64,000 bases of DNA from Linnemannia hyalina (lineage: Eukaryota; Mortierellomycota; Mortierellomycetes; Mortierellales; Mortierellaceae), in contig JAHRHY010000007.1 of NCBI GenBank assembly GCA_019671135.1, positions 992,001-1,056,000 on the forward strand, in the 5' to 3' direction. A program made the position numbers and the translations under genes. The notes beneath the pieces were generated by a model. That model saw nothing but the letters and a program-made list of their open reading frames with translations. It was not told where the DNA came from and ran no database searches. Positions 35,661 to 48,337 of the stretch are shown here, one piece after another. The number at the start of each line of letters is the position of its first letter. Positions within the stretch are counted from its first letter, which is position 1.

Positions 35661-38600
35661 ATGGCCACCCAAGAACAGCTCGATGCCAAGCGGCGAAGAG
35701 TTTCCCGAGCCTGGTAAGTTCTTTTTTTGTTTCTCGTAATTATAAACTCCTCCGGCTAAATCGGAGGAATGCACCGAGTTGTTTTATTTGATTGCCCTAT
35801 CTCTTTTCCCTCTCTTTCTTACACACGCATTCCCTCGACCGAGTCATATGTGAGAACGGAAGGGCGGCACACTTTAACCAACAACCGATCATATAAACAG
35901 ACTATACACCACATATCATACCACGCACCAAAACACTGCTCCACATCACATATGCACAATTGCACCATATATCACCCTTACCTCCACGGCAATCCAATTG
36001 AGTCAATCAAATTGCAACCCATCCAATTCCACCAACCTCCTCCGGAGACTTGCGTGCCTCCTGTCTGCCTTCTGCCTTGTGCCTGTCGCAGATGTTACCG
36101 TCTTTTCTCCAACATTGTGCAGTAATCCTGACTGTGTTATATTCCCCTCCATTCTCGTAATAGCGATACATGCAGAAGAAAAAAGGTTCGCTGCGATGGC
36201 ATTCAGCCCTCTTGCACAAACTGTACCACCTTTGGCTTCCAATGCACGTAAGTCAACTCCAGCAACAGCAATTGCTTTTTCGCCGAGGAATCACAGGTTA
36301 TTTGCACTATCATGATTGTATGCTGGCTTTCGGAAATCTTACTTCCTTGTATTTTCACTGCTCATAGGTTCAACGACTCAGCCAAGAAGCGAGGTCCTCC
36401 TAAAGGCTACATCGAGGCGCTGGAGAACCGGCTACACAGAATGGAGAACCTGCTCGGAGGACTGGTCCAGAATGGCGACCGCCCCAAAGTCGACCTCGAC
36501 AACTGGAGGGACGACAACGACGACGATCTCGAATCGCTTGACTCTGCCTGGCCACCTTCGCCAGATACACCCATCACCCCCAGTCTCCACCACAGCCATT
36601 CGAGTCACTCCAGCCATACGGACCCTGCAGAGCACAAACCCTCGGCGCTCAGCATTAACGAGATATTTGTCGAGGACGATGAAGAGGTCTTGCCCTTTGA
36701 CAGGGACGCGAGAGAAAAGATCAACGCCATTTCGGACACTCTCGACAACCTTTCGCTGGACGACGGAGGATTTATCCGCTATCTCGGCAACAGTTCTGGA
36801 ATCGATATACTTCAAAGGACTCAGCTTCTCACCAGCGGCTATTTGGTGACGCCAATGCGGATGAAGGAGCATCGGGATTGGCTTTTGCAGAAGGAGGCCA
36901 TGATCTCTCAGATGGAGGGCGAAATGCCTCAGCCGCCTCGGGATTTGGCCGACCACTTGATCGACACCTACTTTTCATACATCCACCCAAACATGCCCGT
37001 TCTTCACAAGCCCACGTTTATGCGTCTTTATCGCAGTCCCGACCCCTTCAAGCGACCTCCAGGCGTACTTCTCAACGCCATGTTTGCGATTGCGTCGCGT
37101 TTCTCCACTCACCCCGAGATTGTTGGACATGATCCCGAGGCCTTTGGAGACGAGTACTTTGACAGGGCAAAGAGACTGGTGGATTTCGAATACGAGCTGC
37201 CTCGCCAATCGTCCATCCAGGCGCTCCTCCTCATGGTCATTTATCGATTCACAAGTGCAAAGTCAGGCGGCCGTGTCTGGGTCATGCTGGGAATGGCCAC
37301 ACGCATGGCCCAAGACCTGGGTATGCACCGGAACTCAGCTCGCTGGCATTTACCTCCACTGGAAACGGAGATCCGCAAGCGACTCTGGTGGGCTTGTTAC
37401 GTGATGGACAGATGGGTCAGCGCCTGCTTGGGACGACCTGTTGCGATCGATGACAACGACTGCGATGTTGGATTCCCATTCGTGGTCGAGCAGGATTGGG
37501 CGGATCCCGACTGCGATGCTGCTTCTATTGCGGAAGAGAGCGAGAAACTTAAGGAAGAGTCATCGTTGGCCCTGCAGTACTTTGTCGAATCCATCAAGCT
37601 CGCTCAGATCCTTGGCCAGATCCTGGCACGCGTTTATTCCGCCAACACCCGACATCACGGCCCCGGGCAGGCGAGCTCTACTGTCGCCGAGCTGGATACT
37701 ATGCTCACCAAGTGGTTACTGGCTTTACCTGCGGAGCTCAAGTACGACCACAGTATTCACCCGACCAAGGTTGACCGAAAGGTTGCCACCATTCACGTCT
37801 CCTATTGTAAGTACCTCCCTTCGATTGTATCCAGTTTTTTCGATGTTTTTATGTGAAGAGTGAAAGCTAAGCCAACAATTATTGCGTGTTGTAAATATTA
37901 GACTCGGTGCTGATCCTTTTGCACAGGCCCTACATGGTCCCATCGTCACTGACAAAGTCAAAGTTGTCCGAATCAATGCCGTCGCTGAATATTTGTGTGT
38001 CCGCCGCCAACTCGATCACCCATTTGACGGAGCGCCTGACGGAGCCCGACGCTCTGAAGTATGTCTGGAGTTTCACCACCTATGAGGTCTTGACTTGCTC
38101 GCTCATTCACCTCACCAACTCGGCTTCAATCGACATCCGCCTCCAGACGCAGGCTCGCAAGAACCTGATCAAGACGATTGGGTTCATGAAGGTCCTCGGT
38201 AACCGATGGTTTAATGCAGCCAAGTTTTCGAGCATACTCGAGGACCTTATGTGTGCCCACCTTAACTTTGATGAGTACAGGAAAGAGGGCCGCTCTATGG
38301 AACCGATTCCTCTGGGCCAGCTGGACGATTCTGGTTGCACATATCCGATCATACTCCGAGATCAGGGTCATCCATCGGGAGGTACTCTCTTGTTTTCACC
38401 CAAGGTTCCTGGTGGAACTCAGACACCTAGCTCGAACTCAACTACACCATCGTCGTCCCCTTCGACCGCGTCTATCAGTCATCCGGATTTGCAGGAGGTC
38501 AAACAAGAGCCTGTAGTTCAGGAGGCTGCTATCTTCCAGAGCTACTGCAACAACCAGGCCCACAATCACGATCATGGCCAAAATCTCAACAGCTCCGCAG

Positions 38601-39610
38601 GCGCGAACCCACAAGCCGATGTGAATATGAATGCGGCAGCTGCAGCTCCTGTCACCAAGCCCAAGAAGGCGCGTCGAGGAACGTCACAGAGGAACTCGCT
38701 TCTGTTCCAAACCAACTCGAACTCTTCGCCATCGCCCGTCCCCATTTCAGGACCATCAACAGGAAGCAATAGCGCGTTTACATTCTCCTCGTTGTCGACT
38801 CCTGGCATGTTTACTCAGGGCCAAGCCTTTGTCGATTATAGTCAATTGATGGCTCAGCAGTTGCAGCAGCAACCACAGACTCAGCAGCAGCAACCACAAC
38901 AGCCTCAGCACCTTGCACCTCAGTTCCCACAACAGTCCCAGGCAATGTCCCAGGGCGTTCAGCAAACGCAGCACTCCCAGCCATTCTCCGTCTCGCCTCT
39001 TTTTTCGTCACCACTCGCACTACAGGAAAAGTCTGCTGGTCAACAGCAACAGCAACAGCAGCAATCTGGTTCTCAGAACGCTGATATGCAGAGACAACAG
39101 CTGGATCCTTTCCAGCAACAGCAACTTCAGCAGCAGCAGCAACAGTACCTTCAACAGCAGCAGTTCTTGCAGCAGCACCAACTCAACATGCGATTGCAGG
39201 AACAACAACAACATCAGCAACAGCAGCAGCAGCAGTTCAAGATGGAGTCCAACGTTTCTCAAGGCAGCGCTTCGAGCGGCGGCTACACTCCAGTGTCCCA
39301 GAGCACAGCGACCACCTGTACCAACACCACGACAACGACGACGACAACGACGTGTTCTGACGAGACGGCGTCTATGAGCCTGGCGAACGGATCCCCGCAG
39401 GCCAACAACAGCAACAACAACAACAACAACAACAGTAACAACAACACGTTGGTTAATGATTACTCCAGCCTGGCGCTGTTCCCTCCTCAGGACATGACGC
39501 CAGATCCCAACATGATGGCGGTGCCCAACCCGTTCTTTGGCATGCCCAACACGATCGATTGGGACGACTGGAACCAGTACATTGCCAGCGCTGGTCTACA
39601 GAAGTTCTAG
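35661..39610 (+). CDS. Zn(II)2Cys6 transcription factor with Q/N-rich C-terminus
   Basis: Nuclear fungal-specific activator. Exons: 35661-35713, 36164-36247, 36368-37806, 37902-39610, giving 1094 residues. The binuclear zinc cluster is formed by Cys 18, 21, 28, 35, 38 and 45 (CDTCRRKKVRCDG, then PSCTNCTTFGFQC) and is assembled only when introns 1 and 2 are removed. A linker and short coiled coil follow (GYIEALENRLHRMENLLGG). The middle third is the fungal transcription factor domain (PF04082 type): FSYIHPNMPVLHKPTFM, GRVWVMLGMATRMAQDLGMH and RKRLWWACYVMDRWVS. The last 400 residues carry long Gln runs (about 38860-39240) and an Asn run (about 39405-39445). The domain order resembles XlnR/Asg1-type regulators, but the target pathway cannot be assigned. 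The gene is convergent with the glycosidase downstream. Confidence 0.94.
38850..39245 (+). repeat. CAG/CAA (polyglutamine) coding repeats
   Basis: Interrupted CAG/CAA codon runs inside the zinc-cluster gene; mixed codons suggest selection for glutamine rather than pure slippage. Confidence 0.85.
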
Positions 39611-39739
39611 AGTTCACTTCTTTGCTCGCGTCTGTTATTTATTTTTTCGCCCTTGCATGTTTTTATTCTTTTTTGTCCACTTTTACTCACTTGTAACATA
39701 TTCCTCCATAGTCTTCGTTGCAACCATACTCATCTTTCG

Positions 39740-39745
39740 AATAAA
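39740..39745 (+). promoter_or_regulatory. Poly(A) signal of zinc-cluster gene
   Basis: AATAAA, 130 nt after the stop codon. Confidence 0.5.
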
Positions 39746-39887
39746 TCGCTCTTGACACACACACACGCACATTGCTTTTGTTTGAATGCATTTTTGAGAT
39801 AGAGTAGTAGTGATAACTGACGTGCTATGAAAAAAAAAAGGCATGTCCTTTGTGCTTTGCGCTTTGCGAGAGTCACAGTCAAGTCTG

Positions 39888-42800
39888 TTAAGACTGTCCG
39901 CACTTGGTGCCAACTTGGAAGACGGGGGAGGAAGAAAAGAGTATGTTAGAACGCACGTTGAAAAAAGTAAAAAAAAAAACATTCAAAGCTTAGCAAAAAA
40001 AACCAAAAGAATTTACCTTGATGGACCAAGACAGCAAGCAAACCTGTCCATCCAGTCTGATGCGAAGCCCCCAACCCCTTGCCGGACTCTGCATCAAAGT
40101 ACTCATAGAACAGGACCAAATCCTTGAAGTACGGATCCTTGTCTGTCTTGTCAACCCCACCATTCGCAGCCCGCTGACCCTGCTTATTCCGTCCGACCAA
40201 TTTAACCAAGCGGATCTCAATCTCCCATGCGACTTCCTCCAAATTCTTCATGATCCCTGAACCAGTTGGACACTCAACCTTGAAATCCGGTCCATAGAAA
40301 TAATGGAATCGCTTCAAACAGCTAACAAGGAGGTACGTCGTCGGCAACCAAATGGGACCTCTCCAATTCGAGTTTCCTCCAAACATGCCCGAATCCGATT
40401 CTGCAGGCAAGTAATCCACCCTAAACTCCTGTTCATTCATCCACATGGACATTGGGTGATCCTTGTGGTATTTCGAAAGCGATCGGATTCCAAAGGGGGA
40501 GAGGAACTCGTTTTCGTCCAGGAGGCGTTTGAGGACTTCGCGGAGCATGGTCTGGTCGACGAGGGCGAGGAAGATAGATCCGTTTTCGTTTGTGTCTTCC
40601 TTTTTGAAGACCCGGGCGGGGCGGGTTCTTTCGCGGTAGGCTAGGAGCCAGTCGAGACGCTTTTTGAACCCTGGGAAGAGGTCGACATATTCGGGATCCA
40701 AGGCCAACGTCGAGAATAGTGGGATCAATCCCACTATTCGACAAGAAACAGGATCAAAGAAACAAACGGTCGCGTTAGTGTACGTTGTTATCTACTGCAA
40801 GAGGTCATAAAACTGTATGTCGACTTTGATCTTCATGTCCATGTCCCATATCCTTACCCAAGCTGCGGGTCTTGAGGCGCTGGGTGTGTCCGCCAGGCCA
40901 GGAAATCGAGTCATAGAAAAACTTGTCCTCAGAGTCCCAGAGCGACTTTTCCTCGCTGCCAGAATGGTACGTCATCGCGTCCGAGATGTGGAAAAAGTGT
41001 TCCAAGAACTTTGACGCGATATCTATTCATTGACAACAAACGCGAAATGGGGGTAAACAACCGCGACATAATAGAGAAATCAAGATCTTGTGTCATGACG
41101 AAGTAAAGGATGTTCAGAGTGTACATGAGACCACGTTAGTACCTTCGTAGGCCTTGTTCTTCTTGGCCAACTCCAGAGCAATGTGCAGCCTAGTAAAGAT
41201 AAACAAAGCATTCAGTGAGTAAGGACTATCACCTGTCCAAAACAACCATCAAGACCTGCTTATAAGCCAAAAGAATGAAACTTACATGCAGAGGGAGAAG
41301 AAAGCCATCCAGGAGGTACCGTCAGCCTGGCGCAGGGTAGCCCCGTTGGGCAAGGGCTCTGATCGGTTGAAGAGACCAATGTTGTCCAAACCCAAGAAAC
41401 CTCCCTCAAAGACGTTGTTTCCTTCAGTGTCCTTTCGGTTGACCCACCTAATCGTTTCATTCAAGTAGTCAAGAGCAAAACAGGAACGTGTTAGAAGTCA
41501 AATGCATGGAAGTGAAACAATGTGGAGAGGAACTGTGGTTCTGCATTACCAAGTAAAGTTCAAGAGGAGTTTTTGGAAAACGCGCTCAAGGAAGAGGTCG
41601 TCGGTCTTTCCGTAAAGACGTTCTTCGTTCTTGTACACCTGCAATGTAGCCCAAGCATGCACCGCTATAAGCATGAAATAAGAAACGGTTAGGCTTTAAG
41701 CAACAAACAACCGCAATCCAAACAAAGTTGCCTCAGCAGGACAAAGATCGACGAACTTACGAGGGTTGACGTCAGAAAAGTTCCACTCGTAGGCAGGGAT
41801 CTGGCCCGAGGGGTGCATGTACCACTCTCGGGTCAACAGATCAAGCTGTCTCTTTGCAAAAGTAGGGTCGACCAAAGACAATGGGATGGTGTGGAAGGCC
41901 ATGTCCCAGGCGGCAAAGAAGGGGTACTCCCACTTGTCCGGCATCGACAGGATATCGTCTACATACATGTGTTTCCACTCCTTGTTCCTCAAGTTTGTTC
42001 TCTCGGGTGGGGGAGGCGGACCGATGGGATCACCCTTACGCCAGGAGCGTTGGTCGAAATGGTAAAACTGCTTGGACCACAACATACCTGCCAGGGCTTG
42101 ACGCTGGATCAGCTTCAGATCGGGAGCAAGATCCTTGTGCGCCAACTGGTTGTAGAAGTCGTCGCTCTCCTTGATACGCTCCTGGATGACACGCTCAAAC
42201 TCTGCCGCGACCACACCGGGGGCTGCTTGACCCTTTCCAGCTGGTCCTGGTGGTTTCTTGTTCATTCGGACTCGAACCTCGACCTTGCCACCAGCAGGGA
42301 CTTTCTCGAACTTGTAGACACCGGCGGCCTTGGTACCTCGATGATCCTTCTGGTTGACTGCCGCCTGGTTGCCATTAACGACATACTCATGGAACGCATC
42401 CTTGGCATAAGGGCACTTGTTGACATTGTTGAACACTTTCTGTTCATTCGTCTCATTGTTGGTGAAAATCAGGTCCGGTCCTGCTCCAGCAACAGCCTCA
42501 AAATGAACCCATCGCTTCCCCAAAGAATCATGGTCAGCCTCAATTACGAGATCGCCCTTCTTCTGGAGCGATGGAACCTTGACCTCGCCCTCAGGAAACC
42601 AAACCCAGGTGTTCCGGAACCAGAACTGGGGGATGATATGAACGGGCGCTTCTTGGGGACCTCGGTTATGGGCCGTAATCTTGATCAGGATATCGTCCTG
42701 ATCCAAGCCGTCTTTGGCGTACTCGACAAAGACGTCAAAGTACTTGTCTTCACTGAAGATCCCGGTGTCGATTAACTCGTACTCGGGCTGGACGCGGCTG

Positions 42801-43802
42801 CGACCAGCGCTCTCTCTGACGAGTTGGTCGTAAGGGAACGCTGCCTGTGGGTATTTGTACAGATACTATTTTATTCCATGAAAAGAGAGAGAGAGAGCGG
42901 AAGAACAGAGCAAGAACGGACCATATATTAGCCAGCCATCTCATCGCGCCATTTTCTGCGTATCGATTTGCGCTTCTTTCTGTTCAAGCGATGGATTACC
43001 TTCATGTAGGAGTGGGTCGGGGTGTTATCCAGGTAGTAATACAACTCCTTGACATCCTCACCATGGTTGCCTGTGCCCAAAAAAAAAAGAGTTCATCCAC
43101 AACATAAGAAAAACAACAACATAGGGACACACCATTAGTCAGACATTGACATTGAGCTAACAAACTCCCAATCCCCTCTAAATGAACAGATCGACTTGTT
43201 ATTCGTTTTTCACCTTCATGGTTAGTCAAGCCATAGAGACGCTCCTTGAGGATATTATCCTTCCCGTTCCAAAGGGCAAGCGAGACACAGAGCCGTTGGT
43301 GGTTATCCGACAGACCGGCAAGACCGTCCTCGCCCCATCGGTAGACCCTGGATCGTGCATGGTCGTGTGGGAAAAAGCGCCAGGCGTCTCCATCTCCACT
43401 GTAATCCTCACGCACCGTCGCCTATTTGTCCCATGGAAATAACAAGAAGCAAAGATACTTAATATCTGATGCCTTTGTTAAAATATGCATGGCAGTTTCG
43501 CTGTGGACGAATTCTACGCTCTTACCCATTGGCGCTCAGAGAGGTAAGGTCCCCATCTTCATGTAGTATAGTACCCACCGCGACATAAAGAACATATATT
43601 AGCAAAAAAAAAAGCTGTCTTGTAAGTGAATTGTGAACAAGAATGAGAATGTCATGTCTCCATTAAAACCATTCATTCGTCGTCGTCGTAGTCGTAGTGT
43701 ATGTGTGTACCTCATCCAGTGCTTAATGTGCGCGTCAGACTCCTTGAGTCGCTTTCTTTCGGCAGACGAGTCGTTAGGTGCGGGAAAAGTCTTCTTCTTC
43801 AT
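39888..43802 (-). CDS. GH63-like glycosidase (YMR196W family)
   Basis: Large intracellular protein of the GH63/mannosylglycerate-hydrolase-like (alpha/alpha)6 barrel class; yeast YMR196W is the namesake and its substrate is not established. Eleven exons (minus): 43711-43802, 43526-43556, 43214-43421, 43000-43070, 41761-42844, 41550-41664, 41286-41447, 41143-41189, 40858-41022, 40017-40733, 39888-39913; all GT-AG and all in phase, 905 residues. Conserved blocks run in order: [116 protein letters not shown] and [16 protein letters not shown]. The 26-nt last exon (ending TKCGQS) is supported by splice sites only. No signal peptide is seen. A 26-nt palindrome covers the 3' splice site at 40733/40734. 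Confidence 0.93.
40714..40739. repeat. 26-nt perfect palindrome at a 3' splice site
   Basis: Starts GAATAGTGGG and ends CCCACTATTC, with a two-nucleotide centre (CA). The minus-strand acceptor AG is inside it, so the transcript could fold the splice site into a 12-bp stem. Confidence 0.9.
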
Positions 43803-44842
43803 TGTTCAAATAACAGACGGGAGAGGGGGTGATTTACTAGGAAGAAGTGTTGGGAAAGGAAAAGAAAGAAGAAAGAAGAGAGGTGTGTGTGTGTGTATTG
43901 TTATCCGGTGTGATAACTGATAAGCAACGACACCTGTTGGATCTAACCTGGGGCGTGAGAAAACGCGCTTCCCCTTTCTGTAAAAGAAAAAGGAGAAACT
44001 GTCTCCTCCTTTTTCTCAGTCATGCATTGCGTACACATACGATGGCGATACGTTCTTTTCCATTCAAGCCGACAAGTAACACGCCGACTTCAAGGTTTTT
44101 ATTTGAAAGTGCTTTTGTGGATGTGAGGAGGGAAAGGGGTGCGCTGATTTAAAGACTTGGAACAGAGGGGGCGGAGTGGGAGAAAAGGATGAGAGAGCAC
44201 TGCACGAAAGAACGTTGTTGGATCGGGTTTCCTGGATGTCCCGGGGCAAATAGTATACGCCTCGTCCCTGAAGAATTCGTCATCCCGCATCGCTTCCCGT
44301 GCCGTGTCAGTCAGTCGAGGCAGAATGCCGGCAAAATAGAAGGGAGCAAAAAACTGAAGCTGCTCTGTGGTCCAGTTTATCACCCTTGTCGAGCTGGGTT
44401 GTGTCTGATGTCGATTTCAGAACACGTCGCTCGTTCCTGCAGTGAACCAGTGTAACTCCTCTCCATCGTCACGCTCCTTTGCCAAGATCCGATAGTAGCA
44501 AAATGGTGGCATCTCCGACCACCCAGGTATGGATTCCCCCGTTGACCCGCGCCGGCTCCTTGTTGCTCAAGCCTGCATCCCGTGTCTCCTAGATGCGCCA
44601 CTCCTGTCCCCTCTCCTGTCAGCTCTTATAGAATCGTAGGAGCCGCTCTTGACTGTCCTTTGGCGACTCCTGAGAATCCGCGTATGTAGTAATGTGTTGT
44701 CTGGTGTAAAATGTGTAGTTTGGTTGGTGTAATGCAAGTGAAAAATAGTTTTGTACAGTGGGAAATAACAAAAAAAGAAAGAAAATAATGTGTGCGTCGC
44801 GTCCTGAATCCATGCTCCCGTGTCTCTCCTTTGCGATGCCGA
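43803..44842. other. Intergenic, glycosidase promoter and orphan gene 3' flank
   Basis: No gene is supported. A GT microsatellite is near 43880, and a small hairpin (AAAAAGGAG with CTCCTTTTT) lies around 43986-44016. Both neighbours are on the minus strand. Confidence 0.5.
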
Positions 44843-47000
44843 CTATGTCGCCTGGGTGAAATGATACTGACTGAGGCCAATGTTACCGTGTGCATCCCTG
44901 ATAATGACACCGCGGATGGTACCAAGCACTTCATGGGGCTCAGGCATTGAAAGTCGGGGGGCATCACTGGGGCCGGACATGAAATCAGTAGGCAATGGGA
45001 CAGCTTTGTGACGTCCATGCTGTCCCGAGGTAAACGGCTGAAGGTGAAGACCGGCACCGACATGCTGGGCAACAGCAGCAGCAGCGCCACCACTCATATC
45101 CCAGCCACCCGTAGCTGCGTAGCCGTACATCTGCTGCTGGGCGGCAGGGTCTTGTCCATATCCATACGCATATCCAGAGTAGTCAGCCTGTCCGAGTGCT
45201 GGGTAACCAGGATGTCCTGGGTGGCCGTAGGCTCCATAAGCAGCCTGGGCGGCAGGATCTACTTGTGGGGTTTGCTGGTGAGCCCCTGGTGGATAGTGTC
45301 CTGGATACATGGGGTTGGCCGCTTGCATGTGCTGAGGGACGGCAGGGTTGGCGTCATATTGGCTCGCTGCCGGCTTAGGTGGCAAGGACGGGTGTGCTGT
45401 CAATGGAGATGCACCAGCACCTGACGATCCATGAAGTCTGTTGTCGCGTGGAGGTGGAGCATTGGTCAGGTCGGCACGATCTCTTCTCCTATCGTCATAT
45501 CTGCTGGCTCCAAATGGCGCTTCGCTTCTAGCTGCGGGTGGAGGAGGGCCACGCTCTCTAAAATCACGAGGATCGCGCGGGTCCCGCATATCTCTCGAAT
45601 CTGGGCGACCCATAGGTCCAGGACCTGGTGGCCGAGCGCCCATTGGGTGATCCCTGGGATCACGGCGATCGTAGTCTGGCCGGCGATGGTCGTCACGGCG
45701 GTCAGCATAGTAGTCATCACGGTAGGCTGGTCGGTCATGATAGTCGCGATGATGGCTCCTGGGTTCTCTGAAAGGTGGGGCTGCATGAGGTGGGCCGGCA
45801 AAAGGAGGACCGTAATGAGGCGATGAGGGGGGCAAACGACTGGGTGCGTAGGGGTGAGGACGTGTACTGGGTGGGCCAGGGGCTCGTCCGCCTCGGCTTG
45901 GGTATGGGCTCTGAGTTGAACGTCCAGCTCTTCTAGGCTCAATCTCAATGCGCTTGTGCAGAGTATCCCAAACTTGGAGGACAGCATTCAACTCTATTCA
46001 ACATTAAGAATACTGGTTAATTGAGGTTCATAAAAAGGGCTGATCGTGGTGGTGGTGGTGGTGTTTACCCACAATATATGCAAATAGTCAGCTTACCAAC
46101 GTTGCGAGCTGCGGTCTCCTCTCTCTCTTCGTCGGTCTCCAACTTTCTGGGCTTGATTCCATCGAGGTACAGATCAACACGGATGTCATGAATGGCATCC
46201 TCGTAGGCCTTGAAGACAGAGCTTTCGTCTTCGAATCGCTGCTTGATGATCTGTAAACAGTAATGACGACGTGGAAAAATATGGGCTGCATCAGTATTTT
46301 GTTTCCCGTATTTCCTCATCATGCTGTTTATTCCAGGGATAGATCCAAGGCCCACAACTTACGTCTCTTTCGGGATCCACATCCTTGAGTAACTCCTTTC
46401 CTTCCTCGTCAACCTCAGAAATGACGCGGTCGCGAGCCGAGGTCAAAACAAACTCGTTGGAGAAGGTGCGAAGATCTGCAGCGAGCGTCTTTTTCTCAGC
46501 AACAATGGCCGTAATCTCTTCTGAAGTCTTTTTGCAAAGGTATCCAGTAATATGCTACAAGGTTGAGAAAAAAAGGAGCAGATGGTGTTAGTAAAAGGTT
46601 GTCAATATCATGTCAGTCCTACAACGAGGCCGACGCATATAGAAAACCAAATCCTTACTTGTTTGCTGGAGTCCTGAAGCAAAAGATGCAGAGGCTGACC
46701 AGTTCTGCGGGGTCTGCGTTTCAGCTGAGGAGGAGGGACGGGTGCAGAAGGCTTGATAGAAGCCGGCTGAGACAATGGCTGAGAATGCTGCTGCTGTTGC
46801 TGCTGGTCTGGTGTGGAAACTGAGTCGACCTCAGAGGGGGTGAGAGAAGCTTCCGAAGCGGCGATCGTCTCGCCTTGAGCGGCGGCAGGTGATCCTTCGA
46901 CGCTCTCGACCGGGGTGGGGATGGACGAGTCCATGGCGAGGGGTGTGTCCTCTGTGGCGACCTGAGGGTCCTGCTCCTGTACTTGTTCCGTGTTCTCCAT
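44843..47000 (-). CDS. Unrecognised protein with helical core and Pro/Arg/Gly-rich tail, 612 aa
   Basis: I do not recognise the family. Exons (minus): 46659-47000, 46363-46554, 46097-46250, 44843-45993; GT-AG introns, in phase. The first 95 residues are acidic and Gln-rich. A helical core of about 130 residues is encoded across three exons (HITGYLCKKTSEEITAIVAE, LRTFSNEFVLTSARDRVI, IIKQRFEDESSVFKAYEDAI, ELNAVLQVWDTLHKRIE) and looks conserved because all the introns fall within or beside it. The rest is a low-complexity tail with PHAAPP, DRRDDHRRPDYDRRDPRD and Tyr/Gly/Ala-rich stretches typical of RNA-binding or condensate-forming proteins, and ends with MPEPHEVLGTIRGVIIRDAH. A nuclear or RNA-related role is a guess. 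It is divergent from POL12, with 260 bp between start codons. Confidence 0.78.
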
Positions 47001-47260
47001 GGGCGGCAAGGGACGTGTGCGGACGTGTGCGTGTGAATGAATTGTGAAATTCTTTTCTTTTTTTTTTCTTCTGAAAGGGTGGTGATCAAAGGACAAGCCA
47101 CGAGGAAAGGGACTGCCCTAACGGCAGAAGGGAGAAGTAGCAGCAATCAAGCGAGAAAAATTAATTTATTGTTTTTGGGACCTTTTCTGACGAGAGAACG
47201 CGTTTCTGTTATCAATAATAACTAGCCCGACTCGCTGTCATTACCACCGCCACCACCACC
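47001..47260. promoter_or_regulatory. Shared divergent promoter (orphan gene / POL12)
   Basis: 260 bp between two start codons pointing away from each other; a bidirectional promoter is likely. No recognisable MCB (ACGCGT) box was seen apart from an ACGCGT at about 47199-47204, which would fit cell-cycle control of POL12. Confidence 0.6.
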
Positions 47261-48302
47261 ATGAATCAGGAACTGGAACTCATTGACGTCTTTGGAAACA
47301 CCCTCGCAACCAACCCCTCCGCCTTGGCAGAGTGTAAGCAACGGCAGAGAATTGTTAGTAAAGTAAAAATACTCGGAATCAGAACAGAACGGAACCTCAT
47401 TCCTCATCTCGCTATCCACGGCTGACATACATAGGCGTGGGCTTGTTGCGCATATACCGCATTGAGCCTGGGACTCTGCATTCGAAATGGGAGGCATATA
47501 TCATGAATGCTATCAGTTCCACTAGGGACGAGGACGACGGCTCGATGACGGCTGCACATTTGGAAGGCTTCAAGAACCATCTCCGTCGCACCTTGGAGAA
47601 AAAGGCACAGCAGAGCATCCAGCGTCATGCTCAGTCGACCTCGGGATCATCGTTTGCCACTCCCAAGAAGGCTCAGCTTAAGTCAAGATTTCCAGGATCG
47701 ACCTCACAGGCTTCCAGGGTGTTTAATGACATGGAGATTGACCAGAACGACCAGTTGTAAGTAACCTTGAGGGGAGTTATGATTTTGTGGTACCTGACAG
47801 GAGTTGCATCCAAGTTTTAGCAAGACCTACCAGCTAATATGTTACATTCGTTTTGTTACGTATTAGTAACTCGCCAGAGTCGATGTCTTCAACGAGAGTG
47901 CCAACAAGCTCTTTCAGGAACCCTGCCCAGTGAGTGCCATTCGGGAACTTTTTTTTTTGGTGGCGCATGTGCTAGTGGCAAAAGGCAAACATGCTGAACT
48001 GATAAACGCATATCAATCCTGTTTTGAGTAGACCAACGCCTTCGTCGAAGCAGTTTGCGCTTCGCAAGAACATGTCAGAAACAGAAGAAACCCTCCACAG
48101 CCATCTGAAATTGAGAACGGAACCATCTCGTGCTGGATCAGAGTACAGGAGCACCGTCACCATGATCACCACAATCAAGCCTTATCGATACATGTTCGAT
48201 AAGATTACAGACAAAGGCGAAGGTATGCAATAGGATCATGACTGACGTTAGCTTTGAGTACGGAATCCCAATTTTTTTTGCCTTCTTGACCAATCTAACA
48301 TC

Positions 48303-48337
<35 letters not shown>

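Noticed and set aside
36312..37856. 514-codon ORF starting inside an intron of the zinc-cluster gene
   Set aside because: It begins and ends by reading through introns; splicing to 36164-36247 is needed to build the zinc cluster.
41813..42775. 320-codon plus-strand ORF
   Set aside because: It is antisense to the largest exon of the glycosidase gene, whose protein is strongly conserved; no family resemblance in the antisense frame.
43986..44016. Short hairpin AAAAAGGAG/CTCCTTTTT
   Set aside because: The stem is short and low-complexity, in a purine/pyrimidine-rich spacer; chance occurrence is likely.
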